64,000 nucleotides of DNA from Lotus japonicus (lineage: Eukaryota; Streptophyta; Magnoliopsida; Fabales; Fabaceae): contig NC_080045.1 of NCBI RefSeq assembly GCF_012489685.1, positions 13,293,648 through 13,357,647 on the forward strand, given 5' to 3'. Both the position numbers and the translations under genes were made by a program. A model generated the notes under the pieces. The model did no database searches. It saw only the letters and a list, made by a program, of their open reading frames with translations, and was not told the DNA's origin. Shown piece by piece: positions 32,132 through 47,516 of the stretch. Each line of letters opens with the position of its first letter. Within the stretch, counting starts at the first letter, position 1.

Positions 32132-32532
32132 GAGCATCCCCAATGCAAGGTTCTTAGTTCTTATTTCTGAGCTAAGAACTAAGAACTGAGTTCTTAACCT
32201 TTGGAGGGGGCTGACGTGGAGTTTTTAATTGTTAAAAGTAAGAACTAGTTCTTATATAAGGAGTTTTACTTTTTGAGTTTTTACCATAAATAATCAAAAT
32301 TTTCTCTCAATCATCAACTGATTTAATTTAAGTATTGAATTATCATTTAAATTAAAATTATATGAAAATAAAAAATATTACTAATATAATGGTATTGTGG
32401 AACCAGATTAATAGTGCTAAGAACTAAGAACTAAGAAATCATGTTTGAAGCAAAGTCTGTAAAAAGTTGCTTAAGCACATGTGACCTACATAAATAGTGT
32501 TAAGAACTAAGAAACTAGTATTGAAGATGCTC
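32132..32532. mobile_element. PIF/Harbinger-type MITE (401 bp)
   Basis: Terminal inverted repeats start GAGCATCCCCAATGC on the left and GAGCATCTTCAATAC on the right (inverted). TAA flanks both ends as a 3-bp duplication. The subterminal TAAGAACTAAGAACT motifs are repeated inside. It has no coding capacity. Confidence 0.9.
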
Positions 32533-32563
32533 TAATACATTCACTATAATCATCAATAATTTC

Positions 32564-33399
32564 CTGTGAAGCACGGGTACGGCATTTCTGCCCCCGCACC
32601 CGTACCGGCTGCGCACCGGGTGCGGGTACGCCGTGGGTACGCTCCGGTGCGCTTCGGTGCGCACCGAAAAACGCCGGGTACGTCGTGGGTCATTGGGTAC
32701 GTCGGCGGTGCGGCACGGGTACGTAATTGGGTACTCTGATGTAAAAATTGGCACTGGTCTCTGTTATCGTGTGTCTTTGCTGCAGTAGGATGGCTGAGAT
32801 GGGATCAATAGAGTGGCGGGATTGGAGGGCTTGCACTTCTTTTGTGCTGGATTCAGAGGTTAAGGAGTCGGGCAGGGAAGGGAAAGCCATTCATCTGTGT
32901 GATGCTTTCTCTCACTGCGTCTTTTGTTCTTTTGAGTCATTCCCCTCTGTTTCCCTGTTTTTTCCTCTGGTTTGGTTACAGCTTTGCTGTTTACTTTTGC
33001 ATTTTCCTCCCCTCTTCTTCTTTGTCTTGAACTTTTTTACTTTTAACACTTTTTGTGCACCTTAATACAATTTGGCTTACCTAAAAAACTTTTTTACTAA
33101 TTTAATAATTAAACAATTAAAAAAAATTCCCAGCAAGTAAATAATACCTAATTTACTTCTCTCACATTCTCAGTTCTCACCTTCATTGCTTCATGCCGTT
33201 TTTTCTCCTCAAAATTGTGCTATTGTCTATGTTAGAGGTTTGATTATAGCCTATATTTTCTATTTTTACTTCACTATATACATAAATGTACATATATCTA
33301 TATTAACGTACCCGACCGTACCCGCACCTAGGATTTTTTGAAAACGTCGTACCCCGTATCCGGTACCGTACCCGGTACCGTACCAGTACCCGTGCATCC
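32564..33399. mobile_element. GTACGG-rich inverted-repeat element carrying a LINE-like tail
   Basis: The left part (32570-32725) and right part (33305-33395) are GC-rich variants of GGGTACG and CGTACCC in opposite orientation, with ends GCACGGGTACGG and inverted GCACGGGTACTGG. Between them, 32760-33090 resembles a plant LINE 3' end (TTAATACAATTTGGCTTACC then A-rich). I found no target duplication, so the borders are tentative. Confidence 0.5.
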
Positions 33400-34019
33400 T
33401 ATTAATTTCTAACGGTAAACTAAACGAGTTCGTAAACATACCTATTAAACGAAAGTTACCACACAAAAAATACGTTTGTAACCCCTTGATTAAAAGTAGA
33501 CCACTGCCATATGTGAGCATCAGTTAAGTACGGCGGTTGGATTTGGTATTGATATCACACCCTTAACAAACCATCGATCGAATTTATGGACCAAGTCCGT
33601 CCAATTGGGAGGTCACTTTTATCAATCGGTGAACTATACCTGACGTTTACTAAAAAGTTTATAAACACTACTTGGTTCATAAATATTTGATTTAGAGTAA
33701 GTGGAAATTCAGAATTTAGTATTTGATATATTGAAGAAAACTATTTACTTGTAAATAACACTGCTTGATTCAGAAATTATAACAATATTGGCACCAAAAA
33801 GTGCAGAGACAAAGGCTTCAGCACCTGTCCAAATAATTCTTCCCAACTTGCAAAGAGGCTCGCAACTAATGCTAGCCACACATGTAAGTTAACAAAGCAT
33901 TTTAAGGAGCAAAGACAGTAATAATAATCCAATCGAAGCCTGACTTCAAACAGAAAATGTGAAGAGCTTAAATTAGGTAGCATTGTCGTTCCAAAGTAAA
34001 AGATAAAACAAAGGTTGAC
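33400..34019 (-). other. CDC48 3' flank
   Basis: The part nearest 34019, down to about 33780, is the likely 3' untranslated region of CDC48 on the minus strand. The rest is AT-rich with no gene. Confidence 0.5.
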
Positions 34020-37812
<3,793 letters not shown>

Positions 37813-37907
37813 GGTTGAATGAAGAAGAAGAGTGAGAGCAGAGAGGAGAAGGAGAAGAAGGATCTGAAATTTGGTTTGGTTGAAGAGGGTATGTGGTAGG
37901 TTTGTGG

Positions 37908-37920
37908 ATATTTTATAATT
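37908..37920 (-). promoter_or_regulatory. CDC48 TATA box
   Basis: The minus strand reads AATTATAAAATAT about 100 bp before the CDC48 ATG, followed by a CT-rich leader, a common plant arrangement. Confidence 0.65.
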
Positions 37921-37936
37921 TGGGGTAAGCGTTTCT

Positions 37937-38200
37937 GGGATTTGGGTTTGGCACCCCACCTATTGGATTTGGCACCCCATGTATTCAATACGGAAATTTA
38001 ATTTCCGTTTTCAAAACGGAATTTAAAATTCCGATTTGTTTTTTATATGCAATGAACGGTTGAAAATGTGCCACATATGCTAAAATACATAACGGTTTTT
38101 TAATTTCCGTTTTTTTCGTATTAAAATCGGAATTTAAATTCCCGTTTTTAATAAAGTGGGGTGCGAAACCCAATAGGTGGGGTGCCAAACCAAATTCCCT
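37937..38200. mobile_element. Short inverted-repeat (MITE-like) element in the CDC48 promoter
   Basis: The left end (GGATTTGGGTTTGGCACCCC, ACCTATTGG) and right end (CCAATAGGTGGGGTGCCAAA, CCAAATTCC) are inverted copies of about 30 bp, enclosing about 200 bp of AT-rich DNA with several GGAATTTAAA/TTTCCGTTTT inverted pieces. The target duplication is unclear. It starts only 17 bp upstream of the TATA box. Confidence 0.8.
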
Positions 38201-38810
38201 CAGTTTCTTGTTAGGAAAGATTTGATATTTATTTAAAATCTTTTTATGATTATTGTATTTTTAAAGATTATTTATTATTTTAGGAGTTTGGAGGGATCTA
38301 GAATATTTGAGATGGTTCTGAAATACAGCTATTTGTGTTCACTTCTGAACATAACTATTTGAGGTGATTAGTGAAGTTGTTTATTACATATGACTTTGAC
38401 TTATTAAACACATGAGATTCCTTTATTTGGATTATTTTTTAGTTAAATTTGGAAGTGCAAACTAAAAGTTTATTTATTTATTTTGAGATTCCTTTAATTG
38501 GATTATTTTTAAGTTAAATTTGGAAGTGCAAACTAAAAGATTTTTTAATTTGAGGGAAAATGAAAAGGAAATGTAAGGAAAAAAGACTAAAATGTATATA
38601 TGTTAAGTCAAATATTACATGTAAATGTAAAAAATTATCAAGATCCCTTGGATTTTTATGATCATTATTTGTAAGCAAATCATAATTTTCAAATCACGCT
38701 GTCATAGATTGAGATTATGCTAGGTATAGATCATAATATCACATGTAGATTATCCAAAAAACAAAATCTATTGTTATTTTAAAAGTAAATCCTTTACTGA
38801 TTATCATTTT
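38201..38810. other. AT-rich intergenic stretch
   Basis: No gene. A direct repeat of about 60 bp (GAGATTCCTTTA(A/T)TTGGATTATTTTT... AAATTTGGAAGTGCAAACTAAAAG) occurs at about 38410 and 38485. Confidence 0.5.
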
Positions 38811-38910
38811 ATGATAGCTTAAGTGGTAAGAGTTGAGTTGGGAAATGAAAGGTCGAGATATCGCTCTAGTTGGTGTAATTTATCTTTCCGACATAGAAAA
38901 TAAAATATTT
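38811..38910 (+). mobile_element. tRNA-derived SINE (diverged)
   Basis: TAGCTTAAGTGGTAAGAG (A box) and GGTCGAGATATC (B box) with GTGTAATTTATCTTTCCG after it, the same layout as the minus-strand SINE at 17428. More diverged; no target duplication found. Confidence 0.7.
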
Positions 38911-38977
38911 TTGTATTGCAGAAAATAAAATAAAACAAATTGCTTCATCGGAAAACTAACAAAACAAGAAAGGAAAA

Positions 38978-39330
38978 CTAAGGAAAGTCAAGAGAATCCT
39001 TCAACAAGAAGGTAGAGAGCTCAGGATCAAGCTTATCAAAGATAACCAATCCAGGCAATCCAAGTTGAGAACCCAGCTTAGCTTGGCAATCCGCAAACGA
39101 ATTCCCGTCGCGACCAATCCAAGCAACAGTAGCACGCCAATTCTTGTGAAGCAAGTCTTGGATATCACAAAGAACTACACCATCCTCATGGAAACGCACC
39201 CTACTAGTATCCTCCAAGGTGGCCACCAGGTCACTGCAATCCGATTAACAATTTACCCTTCGAAATCCACGACTCCTAGCAATATGAAGTCCCTGCCTAA
39301 GCGTTAGCGCCTCCGCTAGGAAAGTAACTA
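38978..39330 (-). pseudogene. LINE/RNase H fragment
   Basis: The minus strand reads TFLAEALTLRQGLHIARSRG, then after one in-frame stop DLVATLED, IQDLLHKNWRATVAWIGRDG and NSFADCQAKLG. This is the middle and end of an RVT_3 RNase H as in plant LINEs. The N-terminal part and RT are absent. Confidence 0.75.
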
Positions 39331-39681
39331 ATTAACAAAAAAAATTAATACGTATTAATATGAATGATAAAATATATATAGCACTATGAATACTGATAGT
39401 GTAAATTTTTTTTACACATGTACCCAATTGATTTCTGCCACAACAGCAATTTATTAATTTACTAATTAAAATTAAAAAGATTTGTAACCACTCAATCCTA
39501 TGTGGCATAATGTAACTAAAAGTCAGCGTAAAACTTCTTTACAGTGGCGGTGCATATCCATTAATCAATCGTTGTTTGAGTAATAGTTTTTTTTTAAAAG
39601 GTGCTTATAACTGATGAACAACAATAATAATAACTACTTATCATATAAATTTAGTTTTTATCAATATAGATTATTATAGTC
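39331..39681. other. AT-rich stretch
   Basis: No gene or repeat ends recognised. Confidence 0.4.
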
Positions 39682-39689
39682 ATATAAAC

Positions 39690-40871
39690 TAGTGTTCTGA
39701 AAACCGGATCAGACCGGCCAGTTTGACCGGATCGACCTGGAACCGGGCCTGTCCCGGTCCTGACTGCCTCTATAACCGGTGACATGACAAACCAGAGTTG
39801 AACCGGAGAAACCGGTGTAAAACCGGGCAACCCGGCAAAAACCGGTGGTTTACCAGTTTCAACCGGTTCATTGAAAAAGTTCCAAACAAGCTGCGTTTTA
39901 TCCAAACTGCAACCAGAAAAATGAAAAAATCATAGAAAGAAATCATTCTCTTCTCTTGCAAGCTCTTCTACTATTCTCTACAACCACTCCCTCTATCTTA
40001 CCATAAAGGATAGTTTCATTTTTAACTCTAATATTCAGCTATTATGAATTGTCGAAAAGAAATTTGGAAAAGAAATGAAAGAAGAGGAAGATGAAGAGGG
40101 ATACAGCAGCTGAATGAGAATGAAATGCGGCTGCATTTCTCGCTTATGACAAAAGAGAGAGACTAGGGTTATGGAATAAGGCCCAGTTTGGAAGAGCTTA
40201 TTTGACTTTATCTGATAGCATAAACTATTATGCCAGTGTTTGAGAGAGCTTATGCAAACAGCTTATGACCTGCCATAAGCTATTTTCAGCTTATTTTCAT
40301 AAGCTACTCAGGACAGCTTATGAAAAACAGCTTATGCTTATATACAGCTTATTTTTAATTTATTTCAATAAATTTTTAAAAATAGCTTATGAATAAACGC
40401 TTATGTCATAAGCGCTTATAACCATAAGCGTTTAATTAAGCTGTTTTTCTAAATGGGGCCTAAGACTTATTTCATCTTAGCCCAAAAAACTATATGCTTC
40501 CATATGTTTAAAAAGCTGCAGCTTGTGGTTGTGTAACTGGGCCTATTTCATCAAGCCCAAAAAAATAATATGCTTCTCTTTATAAAAAACAACTACAGCT
40601 TTTCAAAAACAACCTACAGCGTACAAGTTATATAAATTCGTTGACAATACTTCACAGTATTTGAACAAAAAATACAATACTTTATAGGATTTATATTGTA
40701 TCATAAATTTATGGATATTTTTTATATTAGTTTAGTTTCTATGTTATATAAATATCAAAAAGTATTATTTAATTACTACCGGTTCAACCTCGGTTGGACC
40801 TCAGTTGAACCAATGAACCTTAAACTAATACTTTGACCGGTTCAATGACCGGTCCGATTTTCTAAACATTG
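39690..40871. mobile_element. Non-autonomous hAT element (1.18 kb) with a nested MITE
   Basis: Ends TAGTGTTCTGAAAACCGG and, inverted, CAATGTTTAGAAAATCGG, flanked by an exact 8-bp duplication ATATAAAC (39682-39689, 40872-40879). Subterminal CCGG-rich motifs (GACCGG, ACCGGTT) are repeated at both ends, as in hAT elements. No transposase frame. Confidence 0.93.
40180..40460. mobile_element. PIF/Harbinger (Tourist-like) MITE inside the hAT element
   Basis: Ends GGCCCAGTTTGGAAGAGC and, inverted, GGCCCCATTTAGAAAAACAG, with TAA on both sides. The interior is full of AGCTTATG / CATAAGCT motifs that can pair with one another. Confidence 0.88.
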
Positions 40872-40946
40872 ATATAAACCCTTTAAAAAGAAATATAAAT
40901 CGACCCTCTTTTTCTTTTGAAAGGACCGACCCTCTTTATCAAAAGA

Positions 40947-40979
40947 CTAGTATTTTTTACCCGTGCGATGTACTGGGGG
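40947..40979 (-). other. Helitron 3' terminus (minus strand)
   Basis: The minus strand ends in a degenerate hairpin (CCCAGTAC...GCACGGG), TAAAAAATA and CTAG. The 5' end of this Helitron would lie to the right but I could not place it. Confidence 0.7.
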
Positions 40980-41755
40980 GTTTTCATTTTTTTTTATTGC
41001 GTACAATTTTAAAATTCGTGTTATTGTTGTTATATGTATTAAAAGATAATGCACATTGATATTAATATAACCCACACCTATCATTATCATCCCCCAATGT
41101 GTACCACACTTGAAAGTGTGTTACATTTTCACTACCGCTACATATTAGGGTGGTTGGTATTAATAAGGGTCTGTGTAGTACTTTTTAACAGTGGCCAAAG
41201 ATAATTTGCCGATTAATAAATGATAAAATTTAATTTTGGATATAAGAAAATATTAGTTTGTAAGTATTTTTTTCATGATAAATGTGTTTGTTTTTCTCTT
41301 GCAGAAAAGAATTTATTATATATATCTATGTGTGTGTTTTTTTCATCCTTATTTATGTCAAACAATAAACATATGAAAAGAAATCTACGAAATAAAAGAG
41401 AGTAAAAAAAAAGAGAAAAAATAACAATAGATGAGAGTTTTAAGCTAGGCAAATTATGTGAGGCAAATTTGATGTGCATTTAGGTAATTTTCATATAGAT
41501 TTTTATTTTTTGTTTCATGTGGAATGAAAGAAACTTTCCCCTAAGAGATATAACCTCACAGTGACATGGATGTTCTCGACTCGAACATGATTTCCTTAAA
41601 AGAAAGACGTCATATCCAAAAAGAAAGTAATTTTAATTTGTTTTTGAGGTAACAATAATTTTCATATAGAATAATTGTTGATTGAGCACAAAAACAGAAG
41701 AAAAAAAATTGGAAAATATAAACAGATTTTGACTCGAGAAGTTTTAATTCAAGTC
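40980..41755. other. AT-rich stretch, probably Helitron interior
   Basis: No gene. The overlapping frames at 41220-41479 show no domain. Confidence 0.4.
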
Positions 41756-41783
41756 CTAGTATTGTGACCCGTGAAATACACGG
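41756..41783 (-). other. Second, degenerate Helitron 3' terminus (minus strand)
   Basis: The minus strand reads CCGTG...CACGGG, then TCACAATA and CTAG, the same layout as the end at 40947 but with changes in the linker. Confidence 0.5.
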
Positions 41784-41904
41784 AGATATTCATTTTTGTT
41801 TATAATGTGTTTTTTTTTTTTCATATTCTTAGTTATTTTTATAGATTTACTAAAAGAAGAATCATGAATTAAAAGAATAAAATTTATTTTAAATATAATA
41901 ATTG

Positions 41905-42413
41905 TTGAATCTGCTTCACACCGGTGCTGTTATGCCTGAAGTCTATGAGATTAGTGTATGTTCTTGGGAGTTTATGCGTCTTGGAGTTCTGGCGGATTTG
42001 TTTTGCGTTTTTTTAAGCCAAGAAAAGATTTTTACTTGGATATCCAAATAACTTTACTCTAGAGTATGTATATGAATTAACTTTACTTGGATATCCAAAT
42101 AACTTTACTTGGATATCCAAATAACTTTACTCTAGAGTATCTTTTGTTATTTTTTCTGGTTTGCTCTAGTATGAGTACTCTTTTTCCTCCCTGGGGTTTT
42201 TCCCACTGGGTTTTTCCTAGGGAGGTTTTAACGAGGCTTGTACTTGAGCACTGTTGGAAACCAGATTTTTTTTAGGGTCTAAGCCCCATTATCTTGAGTT
42301 GTACTCAACCAGAGTTCTGGCTTCTTGCTTGTTTTTTATATTCATCTACATGAGAGGATTGTTCTCATGGACATTTCTTTATCAATGAATTTCAGTTAGT
42401 TCTCAAAAAAAAA
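41905..42413 (+). mobile_element. LINE-like 3' untranslated region with poly(A)
   Basis: Non-coding sequence of LINE 3'-end type (TTTATCAATGAATTTCAGTT, then an A-run at 42404-42413). AGAGTATGTATATGAAT occurs before (about 42061-42077) and after the A-run (about 42414-42430), a candidate 17-bp target duplication. Between them ACTTGGATATCCAAATAACTTT is repeated three times, so the 5' junction is complex. Confidence 0.55.
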
Positions 42414-42430
42414 AGAGTATGTATATGAAT

Positions 42431-44613
42431 CTCACATAGAAAAGAAGAGTTTACCTAGAACAAATTGACGCCCTTGACTGACTAAATCCCAAAATAATTT
42501 GTACACTTGGTATTTTTATCATTGCACCTTGAATTGCTCTCAGTTGCAAGGTCTTCAGAACTTTCACGTAAACTACTTAACGCTCGATTCCTAGTCTTCC
42601 ATCAAACATGGTTCCTTTCAACTGTGTACCCAATCTCGAACTTCATCATCAGCATCCCAAGTTTTTGATCTTACAAAGATGAACTATCACAACAAAAATT
42701 TCTTCGTTATTTTCTTGGTTTAAGTACGCCACCATCTGGTCTGCGTATAAGCCTCAAAGTGTACACACCAGTTAATTGTCTCCGCAATTTTCATTCTAAT
42801 TTTAATAAAGTAAACCTAATGATTTAGGAGAGTCTAAAAAATTTAATATAATCAATCAATGTATGAAAAAGACTCACATCGAATCGTGTATTGCAACATC
42901 TATATGCCTATTTGTCTTCTCATCCTTTTCACCTTCTATTAATCCACCTTTTTTGAACTAAATGCCCAATAACATGTAAAATAAAAAAAGGATAAAGATT
43001 AATAATAAACTACAATGTGAGCATGCAATGTTGTTGTTGTATGAGAAGTAACCTAGCAAGTATTAGTCATTACAAAATCCCGTTTTGCTAGATTTTTTTG
43101 ACCGTCTGGTTGGGTTTTGGTTGGGTCTGCAGAATCTTAGAGGATATTTTTTTGCTGGATTTGCTTTTGGATCCCCTTTGAGGAGGGTGAAAATCAAAAC
43201 CGACATAAAACTTCTAGCCATCCATAATGTTTTAGTACAAAACAATAATACACCAAATAATATAGTGTAGGAAGTCATGCAAAAGGTCGTGCAAATTTCT
43301 CATTTTTACGCATCTCCCAGAAGAAATTATAATTTCAATCTATAGAGAAAAATAAAAACAAATTAGTATAAGTTTATTATAAAGATAATAAAAAACTGCT
43401 TGAAAATTTTATCACTTGACATTAGGGGAAGATTAAAGGATTAATAACACTCAAATATTATTATAACAACCTCAATTATTCATTCAATTACTAAGTCAAA
43501 ATAAAAATAGATTAAATTGTATCTAAATGATTTCTTTCAATTTCAATTTAATTAATTTTTTAACCGTTATGTTTTTAATGAACATTAGCTTTATGAGTAA
43601 ATGATGTTTAAATAATTTTCTTTCAATTTATATTTAATTCTATATTAGTTTTAGTTTAAAATTTCAATATTGAATAATTAAAATTAAAATTCAATTTTTT
43701 TTTTAAAATCAAATATTTGTATTTATTTCAATTTGAACATTTAACTAAGTCTAATTCATATTTATATATCTGATATTTCTTCCTTAAATAGTAACTCATT
43801 CTATTATTATTTTTTAAATTATTTTAATCAAGTTTCATATATTACTCTTATAATTTTAATTTTTCCAACACTTTCGCATATCTCATTTATTCAACCTTAA
43901 CACTACAGTAAACAAAGTGTGTGAGTGTCATAAATAATATTTATTCATGACATTAATTATTATAATTGCTAATATAGAATGGAACTTTAGGAATTCACAT
44001 TTTATGACTGCTAAAAATTTATTGAATGAACTTTAACTTTATAACTTATGCCTCGTTACTATCCAATTGTAAGTTTCACCCAATTCCATGTAAATGATAT
44101 TGTTTCAAATTACATGACACTAAGATTTATCAATTAGTTATAAGATATGAAAAGTATTATTTATATTTATATGTCTTGGCCTGCTATTATTTTTTGTACT
44201 ATTAACATATAAAAGTTTCCATCAACATCTCTATAATATTTTTCAACTCATTATGTTATCAATTTTAGTCTTAAATTTTTATTATGTTAATAAATAGATA
44301 TTATTATGCACAACTTTTACTATTATAATTTACTAATAATACAAATAAAAATAAGTAATGTATCAATGAACTTGAACATTCTTATATCAAATTTAAGTAA
44401 ATTTTCTAGATTTAACATTGGTTTGGAGTAATTTAAGTTGATGCAAGAACATAATGATTTCAAGGAACTTAGAAAACCTTGATGAGCAAGTTTGGGTTCT
44501 TTAACTGTTGTCTCTTTCATTTTTCTTCAACCCACGCCTCCAAAGATGTATGTGTCTCTATTAAAGTTGGATATCTCTCCTTCTTTTCTGGTACCGATAG
44601 AACAAATCATTTG
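42431..44613. other. 2.2 kb AT-rich intergenic stretch
   Basis: I see no gene. The frames around 43063-43278 on both strands are short and carry no recognisable domain; the remainder is very AT-rich. Confidence 0.5.
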
Positions 44614-44622
44614 AAATATTTA

Positions 44623-45971
44623 GGCTTAATTGCACTTTTGGTCCCCCAACTATTGCCTTCCTGCGAAAATCGTCCCCAAACTTCAAAATTAGCAAAACAC
44701 GACCCTAAAGTTTACACCCGGTTGCAAAATTGGTTTTCCGTTAACTTCCGTCTAAAAACTAACAGAATATTCCGTTAAAAATGACTAAAAAAATAAATAA
44801 AAATAAAAATTGAGAAAAAATAGTATTTTAATTGAAATCCAGAAATACCAACCCAACATCTCACCTTCATCGTTCTCTTCCCTTTCTCAACCCCACTCTC
44901 TTCTTATTCTTATTCTTCTTCTTCCCACTCAATCACCACACTACCACCACTCAACCACTGCACCACCACAACTTTCACGCCACCACACTCTGTTCTTCTT
45001 CATCCCTTCTCAACCCCACCGATCCCAACATTCAAATCAACTACGAAATCCAAATTTCTCCCAGCAAACACTCCCAAAAGAGAATCAAACCCAAAATTCA
45101 CAAAGATCCCTTCCCCCTTCCATCTCCAAACCAACATTCACAGCAAAACCATGAACTAAAATGACTAAGACTTCAAACCAGGAACCTCAAACACCAAACC
45201 CTAAACCATAGCTACAGGCCCCAAATTCTAGCTCCATGTTCTACTGCCGTGAGAAGCGGCGTCAATTTGGGTTTTGTGGGGGATGGGCGATTTGGGTTGA
45301 TGATTTCATCAAATAGAGGTGGGGGTGAGGGAAGGAGTGGGTCTCGATGATGGTTCACGGCTTGGCAGAGGCTTCAATGATGGTTCACGGTGTGGGTTTG
45401 GTTGATGATACAGGAAGTGGGTCTCTTGCACATAAACAACGATGGAGAAAGGAAAAAGCTTGGGAAGGATGAAGAAAATAGAAGCGGTGGTTGAAAACAA
45501 GTGAGGAATGAGGAGGGGAGGAGGAGTGGTGGTTATAGATTGGGGGACTAAAAATGCAACTCACTAAATTATGCAGGAAGGGAGGTGGGTGAGGAAAGGT
45601 GAGGGAGCAAGAAGAGGATGTGGTGGAGAAGAGAGAAGGGGAAGAGAGATTTTTGAAGTGGGGAAACATGGATTTGTAGATTTTTTTATAAAAAAAAATT
45701 ATGGGTTTTGTTTTATGAAGATGAAGATTCTGGGTTTTATAAGATTTAATGATGAAGAAGTTTGAAAAAGATGAAGAACCAATCAATACTTGGGTTTTTG
45801 AATTTTTTTATTTTATTTTCCAGCAATCTGTTAAGTTTTGGACTGAAGTTGGACGGAAAACCAAAAGTGCAACGACAGGTATAGTTGGAGGACGTGTTTT
45901 GCTAATTTTGAAGTTTGGGGACGATTTTCGCAGGAAGGCAATAGTTGGGGAACCAAAAGTGCAATTAAGCC
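44623..45971. mobile_element. Non-autonomous Mutator-like element (1.35 kb)
   Basis: Long terminal inverted repeats of about 155 bp start GGCTTAATTGCACTTTTGG at both ends. An exact 9-bp duplication AAATATTTA flanks it (44614-44622, 45972-45980), diagnostic of Mutator-like elements. The interior has overlapping low-complexity frames (Ser/Pro/His-rich at 44810-45164, and a minus-strand frame at 45385-45786), but no transposase. Confidence 0.95.
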
Positions 45972-46041
45972 AAATATTTAACTCAAACTCCTGTCAAGTA
46001 TAGAAGAATATATGGATGGGACAAAATGATATTAATTTTTA

Positions 46042-47516
46042 GGCTTAATTCCACTTTGGGCCCCTGGTCTTTCAAAAATGAGCGATCGGGGCCCCCCGTG
46101 TTTAAACGTAGCGGTCAGGCACCCCAACGTTTCAAAAAAGTGCGATTGGGGCCCTTCTGTTATGTTCCGTTAGTTTGACCAAACGGAGCAGTGATGTGGA
46201 TTTTCTTTTTCATTTTAAGATTAAATTTTTGGCTTAATTGCCTGGTTCTTGAATCTAACACTTTCAGTATCACTTGGTCACCTTTTCTTATCATGAATTG
46301 TTACATACAATGTCCAAACACAAATTCTACCAATAAAGAGCTATCTTAGCTTGGAATCAATTCAACAAGTGAATGGATACATTCTGTCTTTTACACAAGG
46401 AGAATGGTTTACTAAGAACACATTCAGATATCTCAAAAAATCAAACCCAGCAACACTTAAATTGTTCAGTTCATTCAAGATCCCAAACAACCCTCCAATG
46501 CTTTGATTCTGGATGAAAATGAAGAGTCTGGGCAAAGAAGATAAAGAAGAGCAACCGAGCCACCACCAACACCATCCAAACCCAGCAACCTAGCCACCAC
46601 CAACACTACCCAAACCCAGCAACCGAGCCACCACCAACACCACCCAAACCCAGCAACCGAGCCACCACCAACACAAATACGCTTCCCCCCCCCCCAATTT
46701 TTTACCCTAATTTCACCCTAATTTAGCAAGAGAAAGAGAAGAGGAGAAGAGGGTGAGTAGCCGGAAATCGCCTCCGGCGGCGGCGCACGGCGGTTCACGG
46801 CGGAGGTTGTCGGAATCGAAAATTTCTTTGTGGGTTTTGTTGCGGACGAGGAGAGGAGCACAGCGGTGGTGTTGGTTTGTTGAGATCGTGAGCGGTTCGC
46901 CGTAGATCGGACTTTGAAGGCGGCGGTCCTAGGTTTTCATGGTGGTGATGGCTTCCACGTGGTGGCCATGGTGGCTGCCCTTTAGGTTCGCGCGAGGATG
47001 ATGAGGAGGTGATGGTGTGACCGGCGGTGGCTCTCATTGAAGAAGAAGAAAGAGGAGGCGCAGTGATGGTGGTGTGGCCAGCGGCAGTGGCTCTCATGGA
47101 AGAAGAAGAAGAAGAAGAAGAAGGAGGCGCAGTGATGGTGGTGTGGCTAGCGGCGAGCTCGCGTGAGGAAGCTCGCGGTGGTGGTGGCTTGGCCGAAGAG
47201 CAGTGGCGGTGACCATGAAGAAGAAGATGAAGTTGTGTGGTTTTAGGGAGAAAAATGGAGAAGAAAGTGAGAAAAGGGAGAGATGTCGAGATTGAGAGAG
47301 AATTTGGGGGGGGGGGAATTTTTGGGTAAAAAAATAATATTAAAATGAAAAAGAAAATCCAGGTCACTAGTTCCGTTAGTCAAACTAACGACACTTAACA
47401 GAAGGGCTTGAAACGCACGTTTTTGAAACGTTGGGGTGCCTGACCGCTATGTTTAAACACGGGGGGCCCCAATCGCTCATTTTTGAAAGATCAGGGGCCC
47501 AAAGTGGAATTAAGCC
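46042..47516. mobile_element. Non-autonomous Mutator-like element (1.47 kb)
   Basis: Terminal inverted repeats of about 175 bp start GGCTTAATTCCACTTTGGG. An exact 9-bp duplication TAATTTTTA flanks it (46033-46041, 47517-47525). The first 13 bases resemble those of the neighbour at 44623, but the rest of the repeats differ, so they are separate families. The interior is GC-richer, with GAAGAA repeats; the 190-codon minus-strand frame (46795-47367) is Pro/Ser/His low complexity and I do not regard it as a gene. Confidence 0.95.
46551..46680 (+). repeat. 34-bp minisatellite
   Basis: Four copies of a 34-bp unit starting GCAACCGAGCCACCACCAAC at 46551, 46585, 46619 and 46653, inside the Mutator-like element. 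The period is not a multiple of three, arguing against a coding role. Confidence 0.92.

Noticed and set aside
44810..45164. Two overlapping plus-strand frames rich in Ser, Pro and His
   Set aside because: Low complexity inside a Mutator-like element; no transposase motif.
46795..47367. 190-codon minus-strand frame
   Set aside because: Ser/Pro/His low complexity inside a Mutator-like element and its terminal repeat.
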